Origin: Deltaproteobacteria bacterium
Lineage (GTDB): Bacteria > Desulfobacterota > Syntrophia > Syntrophales > UBA2210
NCBI GenBank assembly: GCA_016933965.1
Contig: JAFGTS010000026.1
Coordinates: 44,044-108,043, forward strand
Reading direction: 5' to 3'
DNA: 64,000 nt
Shown here: positions 41,399-50,147 of the stretch, one piece after another
How the letters are laid out: each line of letters begins with the position of its first letter
Position numbering within the stretch: position 1 is the stretch's first letter
Notes under the pieces: generated by a model
The model's input: the letters and a program-made list of their open reading frames with translations, nothing else
Told to the model about the DNA's origin: nothing
Database searches by the model: none
Position numbers and translations under genes: made by a program

Positions 41399-42235
41399 AT
41401 GATTGAAGTACATCAGTTCGAAGAAGTAAGACAGATCAGAATGAGCCGGGAGATTGACGGCAAACCGGTGTATTGGGTGGCCGCCTATCTGGTGGATGGC
41501 CTTCTGGTCGATACGGGCTGCCACTATACGGCGGAGGAGCTTGCCGGATATCTCTCGGGGGAGCGAATCACCCGTGCCGTGAACACTCATTTTCACGAGG
41601 ATCACGTGGGAGGGAACCATATCCTCCGGGATCGGTTCGGGATTCCCCTCTACGCCCATCACGACTCGATCCCGCTCATTGCAGAGAAGATATACCTCTA
41701 TCCTTACCAGGAAACGGTCTGGGGACAGCCGTTACCGACGAGTGTGGAGGAGCTTCCGCCGGTCGTCGAAACAGGGACGTATACTTTTCACGTTATCGAA
41801 ACACCGGGTCACAGCGTTGGTCACGTGGCCCTTGTCGAAAAGACCCGGGGGTGGTGTTTCTCCGGTGATATCTTTGCCCGCGAGGAGATGAAGTTCATCC
41901 GTCCCGAGGAGGACATGGGGCGGACGGTGAAATCCATGAAAACCCTCATGGCTCTTGATATGGACCGTCTCGTCCTCTTTACGTCGGTGGGCAAGATCAT
42001 CGAGGACGGACGGGGGGCACTCCGGAAATGTACGCGGTATATTGAAGAACTGGCGGAACGGGCGGCGGACCTCCGGTCACGGGGATTCGATGTGCAGGGG
42101 ATCATGACAGAGCTTTTCGGCGGCGAGCATCCCTTTGCCGATTTGACGAACGGTCAGTATACCACGGAAAACCTCGTGCGCTCCGTTCTGAAGATGAAAC
42201 AACCCGGGGACTGCGGCGGCGGAGAAGGTTCATGA
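41399..42235 (+). CDS. MBL-fold metallo-hydrolase
   Basis: 278 aa from ATG 41399 (MIEVHQFEEVRQIRMS); ATG 41375 adds eight residues. The metal motif is THFHEDHVGGN (HxHxDH), with ETPGHSVGHVALV and FSGDIFAREEM giving the later His and Asp ligands. The C-terminal ~90 residues are helical. The family includes hydrolases of lactams, thioesters and acyl esters; the substrate is not evident. A repeat-rich 356-base gap follows. Confidence 0.87.
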   Translation: MIEVHQFEEVRQIRMSREIDGKPVYWVAAYLVDGLLVDTGCHYTAEELAGYLSGERITRAVNTHFHEDHVGGNHILRDRFGIPLYAHHDSIPLIAEKIYLYPYQETVWGQPLPTSVEELPPVVETGTYTFHVIETPGHSVGHVALVEKTRGWCFSGDIFAREEMKFIRPEEDMGRTVKSMKTLMALDMDRLVLFTSVGKIIEDGRGALRKCTRYIEELAERAADLRSRGFDVQGIMTELFGGEHPFADLTNGQYTTENLVRSVLKMKQPGDCGGGEGS

Positions 42236-42259
42236 CCAGATAAGATTGATTCAACGCAC

Positions 42260-42271
42260 TCGTAAAAAGTC
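42260..42271 (+). repeat. Copy of the TCGTAAAAAGTC word
   Basis: Same 12-base word as the inverted ends of the element at 27671-27792, here as a single copy just upstream of the palindromic element at 42291-42448. Confidence 0.45.
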
Positions 42272-42290
42272 TTGACGGCCTGTTGCTGTA

Positions 42291-42448
42291 ACCCCTTTTT
42301 CACAGGCCCGAAACATTTTTGATACATCTAAGCGGCTCGCTACAGGCGATTTCAAAACTCGCCTGCGGCTCAGACAGCTGAAATCGCTTATCTTCCGCTT
42401 CGCCGAGATGTATTGCAAAAATGTTTCAATGGCCGCTTCAAAAGGGGT
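42291..42448. repeat. 158-bp imperfect nested palindrome (REP/MITE-like)
   Basis: Nested complementary arms: ACCCCTTTT (42291-42299) with AAAAGGGGT (42440-42448); 42310-42329 with 42406-42427 (about 20 bp, two-base bulge); AAGCGG (42330-42335) with CCGCTT (42395-42400); GCGATTTCA (42346-42354) with TGAAATCGC (42379-42387). The right arm shares 20 exact bases with 21377-21396. It fills the gap between the MBL-fold and CCG-protein genes and has no coding potential. Confidence 0.65.
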
Positions 42449-42591
42449 GTACGTCTGGGAATGACTCGATCCCTTGGTGTATTTGACACAGTGACGAGGG
42501 ATTAAGCACGAGGCTGAATGGTGATTTTATAGAAGTTGTCAAAATAGATCGTTTCCTGTTACCCTGATCTTACGAAGGAGGGAGCCGTCGG

Positions 42592-43950
42592 ATGACAGGG
42601 AGACAATCGTCGTGGCATGAGGACCGATGCACATACTGTGGTCTATGTTTTCATCTGTGTCCCGTTCTTGAAATGCCGCTCGTCGAGGCACAGGAAGAGA
42701 TCCGCCGGCTGTGCAGGAGCGGGGGAGGGTCCGTCGTTCTTGAAAAATGCAACTCCTGCATGTCCTGTAACCTCTTTTGTCCCGAGGGGGCCAATCCGTA
42801 CAACCTTGTTCTTGAACGCTGGAACGAGTTGTATCTGAAAAGAGGGGCACCACCCCTGTACCGGTTCGTCTGTCCCACGGAAGAACCCAATATCTGGCAG
42901 CTTATCAACCTTTTTCTTTCTCCGGAAGAGCGTCGGTGGGTAGATGCGTGGATGGATTACACACCGGGAGAAAATGATACCATTCTCCTCATTGGAAATT
43001 ATACACACCTCTTTCCCTTTATCATCGGCGGCAGCTCCCTGCTGAAACACTTCAAACCCGTTGACCCGATTGATCAGTGGGAGGGCGGGGCATACCTCTA
43101 CCAGGGGGGCTACTTGGACGTGGTGCAGAGGATAGCCCGGCGCACACGGGATGATTTCACCCGGTGGAATGTCAGAGACATTGTCATTCTCACCGATGCC
43201 GTACACTATCTGTTAACGGAAGTCCACCCCCGTGAGATGGGGGTTTCCCACGAGGCGAGGTGTATCTCCTTTCATCGCTGGGCCGCTGAAAAGATCGAGA
43301 CAGGCGAGCTGGCACTGCCGGCGGCGCCGCTGGGGATATCCGTCGCCGTCCATGATAATTGCTATTCAAAGGTGCTGGGAGGGGCATACTGGGATGATCC
43401 CCGTTGCATTCTGGAGAAATGCGGCTGCAATGTCGTTGAAATGAAGCACAACCGGGCAGACTCCCTCTGCTGCGGTTTCGGGGCCGGAGCATCCTGGGTC
43501 CGCAACATGTCCATACCGTTCGACATCATCCGGGAGGGTGTAAAAAAGTTCCGCGAAGCCGAAGAGACGGGTGCCGGCGCCATGGTTTCATACTGCAGCG
43601 GTTGTATCTATCTTCTCTGGGCTACCAGGGAACTCATGGGCAGTTCCATCGATGTGTATCATTCCGTAGAGATACTCCGGATGGCGATGGGGGAGAAAAT
43701 ACCCTATCCCCAGGCCCACATCGAGCGGGCCTGGGACGTGATCGCCATCATTACCTATCAGCTTCTGTGTTCGCTGTTCCAAAGGAATTTCTTTATCAGT
43801 TCAATAACCTATGATACAGAAAGAAGCACTTTTATTCCCCGTGGACGGGGCCTTCTCGGATTGATACGGCGGGCGCTGGGCATTCCCCTGGTCAGGAGGG
43901 TGTATGCCGGCATATTCAGAACCCTTATGCCGTTCATCACCACACGGTGA
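42592..43950 (+). CDS. (Fe-S)-binding protein with CCG domains (heterodisulfide reductase/GlpC-like)
   Basis: 452 aa with strong SD (AAGGAGGGA). The N-terminal ferredoxin-like part has CTYCGLCFHLCP and CNSCMSCNLFCP, giving two 4Fe-4S clusters. A CCG-type motif follows later: HDNCYSKVLGG, then KCGCNVVEMKHNRADSLCCGFG, and SYCSGCIYLLW. Such proteins pass electrons between dehydrogenases and quinone or disulfide acceptors. The C-terminus (about 400-450) is hydrophobic and basic and may touch the membrane. Its 3' end is followed after 34 bases by a glycyl radical enzyme gene, so a shared redox pathway is plausible. Confidence 0.85.
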   Translation: MTGRQSSWHEDRCTYCGLCFHLCPVLEMPLVEAQEEIRRLCRSGGGSVVLEKCNSCMSCNLFCPEGANPYNLVLERWNELYLKRGAPPLYRFVCPTEEPNIWQLINLFLSPEERRWVDAWMDYTPGENDTILLIGNYTHLFPFIIGGSSLLKHFKPVDPIDQWEGGAYLYQGGYLDVVQRIARRTRDDFTRWNVRDIVILTDAVHYLLTEVHPREMGVSHEARCISFHRWAAEKIETGELALPAAPLGISVAVHDNCYSKVLGGAYWDDPRCILEKCGCNVVEMKHNRADSLCCGFGAGASWVRNMSIPFDIIREGVKKFREAEETGAGAMVSYCSGCIYLLWATRELMGSSIDVYHSVEILRMAMGEKIPYPQAHIERAWDVIAIITYQLLCSLFQRNFFISSITYDTERSTFIPRGRGLLGLIRRALGIPLVRRVYAGIFRTLMPFITTR

Positions 43951-43984
43951 GGGGGGAAAGAGTTCAGAGAAAGGTAAAGCCGCT

Positions 43985-46354
43985 ATGGAGGCATCATATG
44001 CCGTGCACAGTGAGGAGAAAAAACCTTCGGTGCGTTTCTCTGCCATAAAGAAAGAACTTCTGTCCACACCCATGTACCTCTGTCCGGAACGGGCCCTTCT
44101 TATCACCGAACATTTCAAGAAGTTCGACGACCCGACCGAGCCCATGGCCATAAGAAAAGCCAGAGCCTTTCGCCACCTTCTTTCCAGCAAGACGGCCCGT
44201 ATCTTCCCCGGCGAACTCATCGTCGGTAATGTGGGCAGCCGGCGCAAGTCGGTCCTGATACAACCGGAACTGGCGGGCACTTACATGTCCGAGGAACTGC
44301 TCTGGATCGACAGGCGGAAAACGACACCGCACCTGATCAGCTGGAAGGACCGGCTCAAGCTTCTTTTTGGTGTTATTCCCTACTGGCTTCCGCGGAACAT
44401 GATCTTCCGGGCCTTCAGGAACGAGCGTCTCGAGTATCTCCGGTACGCCTGGGAACAGTTGAACGCCGCGTATTATCTGGTGAACGAGGCGGGCGGTATC
44501 GGCCATTTCCTTCCGGACTATGAGAAAATGATATCCATCGGCGTAAAGGGGTTTCTCGAGGAAATGGACGGACGAGAGGATGAACTTCACCGTGCGGCAC
44601 GGATCGCCTGCGAGGGGCTCGTCGTTTTTGCCGGGAATCTGGCGACTGAAGCCCACCGTCAGGCCGTGGAGGAAAAAGATGCCCTCCGGGCAGCGGAACT
44701 TCACGAAATATCAAGGATCTGCCGCAAAGTCCCCCGTGAACCGGCAGAGACATTTCACGAGGCCCTTCAGTCCCTCTGGCTGACCCACCTGGCCGTCTGT
44801 CTCGAGGGACTTAACTCGGCCGTATCCTTTGGACGGGTGGACCAATATCTGTATCCATACTACCGCAGGGATTGTGACCGGGGACACCTCACCCCGCAGA
44901 CTGCCCGGGAATTGCTCCTCTGCTTCTCCGCCAAATCGACGGAGCACGTCTTTCTCATGTCGGAGCGGACCAGCGAATATCACGGTGGATACCTCGTGGT
45001 GCAGGCGGCGACGGTCGGCGGTGTCGACCGGGAGGGAAACGACGCCGAGAACGAGCTGACGTGGCTGTTTCTCGATGTCATGGAAGAATCGGGTCTCAGG
45101 GACCCGAACTACCTGGCACGGGTCCATGGATCATCGTCCGATGAATATCTGTTGCGCCTGGCCGACGTGGCCCGACAGGGCAAGGGAGTCCCCGCCATGT
45201 TCAATGACGATGTTGCGGTAGAGGCGCTGACCCGCCATGGACTGCCCCTTGATGAGGCACGGAATTACGGTATCGTCGGCTGCGTGGAGCCTTCCGTGCC
45301 CGGTAGAAGTTTCTTTTCCACCGATGCGGCGCTCTTTAATATTCCCATCTGCCTGATACTGGCCTTGAATGGTGGAAGGCACTGGGGAAGCCGCCGGCAG
45401 ATCGGCGCACGAACCCTCGATCCCTCATCGTTCAGCGACATGAGGGCTGTGGTCGATGCCTTCCGTTGCCAGATGGAATTCATGGTCGGTCGCTTTGTCG
45501 CCGACATGCACAGGGTTGAAAAGGGAAATCGTGATTATCATCCCACACCATTCTCATCCATGCTTGTCACGGGCTGCCTTGAAACGGGAACGGATCTGAC
45601 GGCAGGCGGAGCCCGATTCAACTGGAGCGGCGTCCAGGGCGTCGGTGTGGCCGATACGGCAGATTCTTTAGCCGCTCTCGATGATGTCGTCTTCAAGAAA
45701 GAGAGATACACCCTTGAACAGGTCGTTGCTGCTGTGAAGGATGACTTCAATGGACATGAGGCATTGCGGGCCATGATGATCGCGGCACCGAAATTCGGAA
45801 ATGATATCGCGCTTGCCGATGATTACGCATGCGAGATCGTGACCATATTCCACGAGGCTCTTTCGCGCCATGCCGGTACGAGGGGAGGTCCCTACGTTCC
45901 CGGTTTCTATTCTTCAACCTGTCATGTGGGTTTCGGTAAGCATACCGGCGCTTTGCCGAGCGGCCGTAAGAAAGGAGAGCCCCTGGCGGCCAGCCTGGGA
46001 GCATCCAATGGGAGAGATCGCCTGGGGGCGACGGCCCTCCTCAACTCGGCGGCTCGCATAGACGGGACACTGTCTCCCAACGGGTACGCCCTCAACCTTC
46101 GTTTCGACCCCCATATCCTTGCAGGTGAGCGGGGAGCCCGCACATTGTCGGCGCTTGTCAAAGGTTTCTTTGCTTCCGGGGGAATGGAGATGCAGTTGAA
46201 CGTCCTTGACCCCGACATGCTTGAAGATGCCTTTCACAATCCCGGTAAGTATCCCGGGATCGTGGTCCGCGTCGCCGGCTACTGCGCCTATTTTGATGAC
46301 CTTCCGGCATCGGTTCAGCGGGAGATCATCAACAGGACGCGTCTCACGGTGTGA
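43985..46354 (+). CDS. Glycyl radical enzyme (pyruvate formate-lyase-like family)
   Basis: 789 aa from ATG 43985; an in-frame ATG at 43904 lies in the previous gene. The active-site Cys433 is in GIVGCVEPSVPG with Glu435, a pattern seen in dehydratase and lyase-type members (choline lyase, diol dehydratase, isethionate lyase) rather than in formate lyase. The radical-bearing Gly765 is in RVAGYCAYF near the C-terminus, where Cys replaces the usual Ser after GY. The substrate cannot be assigned. No activating radical-SAM enzyme is encoded in the window, so activation must come from elsewhere. Confidence 0.9.
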   Translation: MEASYAVHSEEKKPSVRFSAIKKELLSTPMYLCPERALLITEHFKKFDDPTEPMAIRKARAFRHLLSSKTARIFPGELIVGNVGSRRKSVLIQPELAGTYMSEELLWIDRRKTTPHLISWKDRLKLLFGVIPYWLPRNMIFRAFRNERLEYLRYAWEQLNAAYYLVNEAGGIGHFLPDYEKMISIGVKGFLEEMDGREDELHRAARIACEGLVVFAGNLATEAHRQAVEEKDALRAAELHEISRICRKVPREPAETFHEALQSLWLTHLAVCLEGLNSAVSFGRVDQYLYPYYRRDCDRGHLTPQTARELLLCFSAKSTEHVFLMSERTSEYHGGYLVVQAATVGGVDREGNDAENELTWLFLDVMEESGLRDPNYLARVHGSSSDEYLLRLADVARQGKGVPAMFNDDVAVEALTRHGLPLDEARNYGIVGCVEPSVPGRSFFSTDAALFNIPICLILALNGGRHWGSRRQIGARTLDPSSFSDMRAVVDAFRCQMEFMVGRFVADMHRVEKGNRDYHPTPFSSMLVTGCLETGTDLTAGGARFNWSGVQGVGVADTADSLAALDDVVFKKERYTLEQVVAAVKDDFNGHEALRAMMIAAPKFGNDIALADDYACEIVTIFHEALSRHAGTRGGPYVPGFYSSTCHVGFGKHTGALPSGRKKGEPLAASLGASNGRDRLGATALLNSAARIDGTLSPNGYALNLRFDPHILAGERGARTLSALVKGFFASGGMEMQLNVLDPDMLEDAFHNPGKYPGIVVRVAGYCAYFDDLPASVQREIINRTRLTV

Positions 46355-46376
46355 GGGCGTGAAGCGGAACCGTTCC

Positions 46377-46985
46377 ATGATGCGGTACCTCTCGGTCAGA
46401 CTTGTGATAACGCTTGTGCTGTTTGCATTGTTCATGCCGGCGGCGGACTGTGATTCTGCCGGTGCGGTGAACGAAAGGGACCACTGGTACCTGACCTGTT
46501 ACGGCGGGGCCGTTTCGGCCGACACGATCATTGATGTCATGTCGGGAAATGCCGATTACGGTGGGTCATACAACCTGATCGCGGCCGCACTGGGGAGGGA
46601 GATCGGTCGTTTCGGCGAACACGTGAGCTTTGAGCTGGAAGGCCAGGCGGTCAAGCACTTCGGCGGCGAAGATTACCTGGAGTTCAACGGCGTCATCGTG
46701 GGACGCTGGCAGACCTTCCCCTGGAAGGAGCACGTTAAAACAAGCGTTGCTGTTGGCGAAGGGCTTTCCTATGCCACGGATATCCCGGAAGTTGAGCGCA
46801 AAGATCACAATAACGTATCGCGCCTTCTGAATTATCTTTCTTTTGAAACCGCCTTCTCGCTGCCGGAGATACCCCAGTGGAGTCTGATAGTCCGCCTGCA
46901 TCACCGGTCCGGCGTATTTGGGCTTTTCAAGGGTGTGTACGGTGCCTCCAATGCTCTCTGTGCCGGCATCCGCTATGATTTCTGA
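46377..46985 (+). CDS. PagL-like lipid A deacylase / acyloxyacyl hydrolase family outer-membrane protein
   Basis: 202 aa from ATG 46377; GTG 46359 and ATG 46380 are also possible. A signal peptide (LVITLVLFALFMPAA) is followed by a small beta-barrel-like domain. Near the C-terminus VRLHHRSGVFGL gives the His-x-Ser pair of the PagL active site, then GASNALCAGIRYDF closes the barrel with a terminal Phe. The family removes a 3-O acyl chain from lipid A in the outer membrane. It lies 22 bases after the glycyl radical enzyme gene. Confidence 0.72.
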   Translation: MMRYLSVRLVITLVLFALFMPAADCDSAGAVNERDHWYLTCYGGAVSADTIIDVMSGNADYGGSYNLIAAALGREIGRFGEHVSFELEGQAVKHFGGEDYLEFNGVIVGRWQTFPWKEHVKTSVAVGEGLSYATDIPEVERKDHNNVSRLLNYLSFETAFSLPEIPQWSLIVRLHHRSGVFGLFKGVYGASNALCAGIRYDF

Positions 46986-47049
46986 AATCTCCGGGGAAAG
47001 GCCGCCTGCCGCCCCTTGCCTCATCTCATGTCATGACAGAGCATCATTT

Positions 47050-48534
47050 TCAGGAAGAGGTTTTTCCCTTTGATTCCTGAACGGGTGGAACCGTTTGGGA
47101 TTTTTCGAGCTCTATCGTGATCGTCACCGCCGGCTGCTTTCCGTTCGTAAAATCCGAACCCGGGGGCAGGACGAGGCGGGGAGTGAGCTTTGTTGTTTCC
47201 GTCAATGAAGAAAGATCGATCGGTTCCGTGAAGACCTTGACCTTCTTTATGTTTTCCTTCTGGGTGATCACTTCCACCGAGGGGGGATCGATCTCGAGTT
47301 TCTGGATCTTCAGTCCCCCGGCAAGCTTGCCTTCAGTTTTCAGTTCGACAGGCAACGCGACGCGGATCAGTTGATGGGCCACAAAATTTATCTTGTTCGG
47401 TTTTATGTTGACAACCGTGAGGTTCGATGGGTGCTGGATGTTGTCCGTGCGGATCGCCTTGTCCTGGTGTCCCTCGACGATCTCGTTCATGTCAAAGGTT
47501 ATTTTCAAGGATTCCTTGTTGAGGAGATCAAAGGCCTGCTTGGATCCCATGAGGGTGACCATGGTCTCCTTCGGTTTCTGCTCCTCGACGACCCAGTCGG
47601 CGGGCAGGTTCCGGTAGACGATGGGAACGACATAATCACGCTGAATACTCTCGGTCTGATACCCGAAGACCACCCAGAGCCCGCAGGCCAGTATCACGGC
47701 GATGGCCTTTTCCCAGGTATTCTCACTGATCCATCGCTGCCAGGCCCGTTTCGGTCCCTTTGGCCGGCGTTCCTGGTAGAAACGCTCCAGGACCTCGGTA
47801 ATATCCCCGGGATTTTTCAAACGGAGAAGTTCTCCCTCCCGGGCGGCCGAAACGGTCCCCCGCTCTTCGGAGACAACGATGCACAACGCGTCGCATCTTT
47901 CCGAGAGCCCGATCGCCGCCGTGTGGCGAAGGCCGATATTGCCCAGCTTTCTTGGATTGATCGACAACGGAAGATGGCAGCCGAAGGTGACGATGCGCCC
48001 GTTATCGACGACAGCCGCGCCGTCATGTCCCGGCGAGTGTGGGTCGAAAATACTTTCAAGCAGAGATGCGCTCAGTTTTCCGTCGAGCGGGATCCCGCCC
48101 TTCAGATGACGTTCGAGCAGGTCTTTTCCTTTTACCACTATCAGGACGCCCCGGCGGTTCTGTGCAAGCCTGCCGACAACGGTGCTGATGACTTCAGTGT
48201 CCTGACCCGGTGCTGCGACGAGTGAACTTCTCCTGACGATTCCCCAGGTGGCCAGACGCTCGAAAAAGCGGCGCAGGTCCTCCTGGAATATAACGATCAG
48301 GGCTATGACCAGTATCGTAAAAAACCCCTGGAGCACATATTCGGTCAGGTAGAGGTGAAAAACGCGGGCGGCGGCGTATATGGCGGCAAGGATGACTATT
48401 CCGATCAGAACGAATCGTGAAGCCGTTCTCTTGAACCAGACGAGAAGGATATAGGAAAGAACGGCAATGATGGCAATGTCAAAGAGATCGGATATACGCA
48501 AATTTTGCAGAAGCTGGATAAAATACGTTTTCAT
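47050..48534 (-). CDS. Diadenylate cyclase CdaA fused to YbbR (CdaR-like) domains
   Basis: 494 aa. Three N-terminal helices lie at about 18-32, 42-58 and 68-84. The diadenylate cyclase domain follows with DGA at 171-173 and GLRHTAAIGLSE (RHT at 203-205), the c-di-AMP catalytic motifs. A fourth helix at about 276-291 leads to an extracytoplasmic region with YbbR-type repeats (about 297-480). In Firmicutes the cyclase and its regulator CdaR are separate neighbouring genes; here they form one chain with the same topology. It is convergent with the PagL-like gene. Confidence 0.88.
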   Translation of the reverse strand: MKTYFIQLLQNLRISDLFDIAIIAVLSYILLVWFKRTASRFVLIGIVILAAIYAAARVFHLYLTEYVLQGFFTILVIALIVIFQEDLRRFFERLATWGIVRRSSLVAAPGQDTEVISTVVGRLAQNRRGVLIVVKGKDLLERHLKGGIPLDGKLSASLLESIFDPHSPGHDGAAVVDNGRIVTFGCHLPLSINPRKLGNIGLRHTAAIGLSERCDALCIVVSEERGTVSAAREGELLRLKNPGDITEVLERFYQERRPKGPKRAWQRWISENTWEKAIAVILACGLWVVFGYQTESIQRDYVVPIVYRNLPADWVVEEQKPKETMVTLMGSKQAFDLLNKESLKITFDMNEIVEGHQDKAIRTDNIQHPSNLTVVNIKPNKINFVAHQLIRVALPVELKTEGKLAGGLKIQKLEIDPPSVEVITQKENIKKVKVFTEPIDLSSLTETTKLTPRLVLPPGSDFTNGKQPAVTITIELEKSQTVPPVQESKGKTSS

Positions 48535-49011
48535 GGCAATGTGTTCTCTTTTCGGACCGCGCTTTATGCTGCCGGCCGCGGCCTGGTGCTTGCCTGACCG
48601 GCGGTGACCGGCGTTTCAAGCCTAATATAAGGAACGAATATTTGGCAATATATTTCTTTTATTTCTCCTTGTTTTTTGACGAATTCCGCAAAGTCCGTAT
48701 GCTGCGCAGGGCTTCAGCTTGTGAAATCGGGATCCGTAATCCGTAATCCGTAATCCGTAATCCATAATCCGTAATCCGTAATCCGTAATCCATAATCCGT
48801 AATCCGTAATCCATAATCCGTAATCCGTAATACATCCGTCTTTCTCGCTTAGCGCCTCACGTCCGGCATCCTTTCCTCGATCGCCAACAGCCCCTTGATA
48901 TTCGATCAATTGTCATGATACTCATACAATACTAATGTGGTCACGGTCAGGGGACGTCACTAACCAGATCAGGTTTTAATCGTATCCTGGCAAAGGAGAT
49001 GGAACAGGAAC
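48535..49011. other. 477-base intergenic region dominated by heptamer repeats
   Basis: Contains the 14-unit heptamer array (48734-48831), an inverted ACGTGAGGCGCT word (48851-48862) and, near 48990, the SD of the DHH gene. No ORF other than the repeat-driven reading frame on the minus strand is seen. It separates the divergent cdaA-like and DHH genes. Confidence 0.7.
48734..48831. repeat. Tandem heptamer array (CCGTAAT)n, 14 units
   Basis: Exactly 14 consecutive 7-base units: eleven CCGTAAT and three CCATAAT, in the order GGGGAGGGAGGAGG at the variable third base. It is the longest of a family present in both orientations at 21.3, 22.96 and 37.7 kb. Confidence 0.95.
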
Positions 49012-50058
49012 ATGAAACGGAATGGTCATACTCCCGAAAACCCCGCACACACGTTACTTTCCCTGGCGGGCAGGAAAAAGACGATCCTCGTGATGTGTCA
49101 CAACAATCCCGATCCGGACACCATTGCCTCGGCGGCCGCCCTGAGGAGCATCTTCATCCAGAGCGGTAATCGGAAAACCATCATCGGTTACGACGGCATC
49201 ATCGGTCGTGCCGAGAACCGCCAGCTTGTCAAGCGTCTCCGGATAGATATGACGCACGTGAAGGACATCGATTTCACCGACTTCGCCGTGATCGCACTCG
49301 TGGACAGCCAGCCCGGAACGGGGAACAATGCGATACCCCGCAGGAACCGTCCCCATATCGTGATCGATCATCACCCGCTCAGGAAAGAAACCACGCGCTG
49401 TTCCTTTTATGATGTCCGGCCTCACTACGGGAGTTCTGCGACGATCCTGACCGAGTATTTGCGGGAACTGGACCTCGAGATCGACAAGAGGCTCGCGACG
49501 GCCCTTTTGTATGGCCTGAAGACCGATACCTACGGGTTGAGCCGGTCTTCGCTGAAAGCCGACCTGGAGGCATTTAATTTTCTTTTTCCGAAGATCGCCC
49601 CCCGCACACTCGCGGCGATTGAGAATCCGAGCGTACCGAAGACCTATTATCTGAAATTCGCCGACACGATAGCCCGCTCGGTACAGTACGGTGACACCGT
49701 CATTTCCGATATGGGGATATTGAACAACCCCGACATTACCGCTGAAATGGCGGATTTTCTGCTGCGTATGGAAAATATCAGATGGACCCTCTGCATGGGG
49801 GAATATCGTGACGACCTCTATCTTTCGGTGCGGACGTCCCGCCGGGGATGGACGGCCGGCAAGGTCGCCCTCAGGATCGTGGCCGGTTTTGGAACGGGAG
49901 GTGGTCACGAAAAAGCGGCCGGGGGAAAAATCCCTCTCAACGGGATGTCACAGGAAGAACGGAACAACGTGGCGAAAAAAGTGACCGAACGGTTCGTTAA
50001 GATCGTGGGAGCCGACGGAAAAGAGGCAAGGCCCTTTACAGCTCAAGCATTTCAGTAG
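49012..50058 (+). CDS. DHH-family phosphoesterase (NrnA/oligoribonuclease-like)
   Basis: 348 aa, SD-rich leader (AAAGGAG). Metal-binding motifs are CHNNPDPDTIASAAAL at about 27-42, ALVDSQPGTGN near 100 and IDHHPL near 119. A C-terminal DHHA1 domain ends in FGTGGGHEKAAGG. NrnA-type members degrade nanoRNA and pAp; other members act on c-di-AMP or pApA. A c-di-AMP synthase is encoded divergently next door, so a role in c-di-AMP or pApA turnover is an attractive inference. Confidence 0.87.
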   Translation: MKRNGHTPENPAHTLLSLAGRKKTILVMCHNNPDPDTIASAAALRSIFIQSGNRKTIIGYDGIIGRAENRQLVKRLRIDMTHVKDIDFTDFAVIALVDSQPGTGNNAIPRRNRPHIVIDHHPLRKETTRCSFYDVRPHYGSSATILTEYLRELDLEIDKRLATALLYGLKTDTYGLSRSSLKADLEAFNFLFPKIAPRTLAAIENPSVPKTYYLKFADTIARSVQYGDTVISDMGILNNPDITAEMADFLLRMENIRWTLCMGEYRDDLYLSVRTSRRGWTAGKVALRIVAGFGTGGGHEKAAGGKIPLNGMSQEERNNVAKKVTERFVKIVGADGKEARPFTAQAFQ

Positions 50059-50147
50059 AACAACCTGAAAGATCAGTTGCTTCACCGGCCGTGCCGACCC
50101 GGCCGATTCTTTTCCGTTTTTCTCTCACGGAGGCGTCAGGGAGTGCA

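Noticed and set aside
48622..48909. Minus-strand ORF with repeated ITDYGLW/ITDYGLR peptide
   Set aside because: The peptide is only the translation of the (CCGTAAT)n array (7 bp read in three frames gives a 7-residue period). There is no start context and the array is intergenic.
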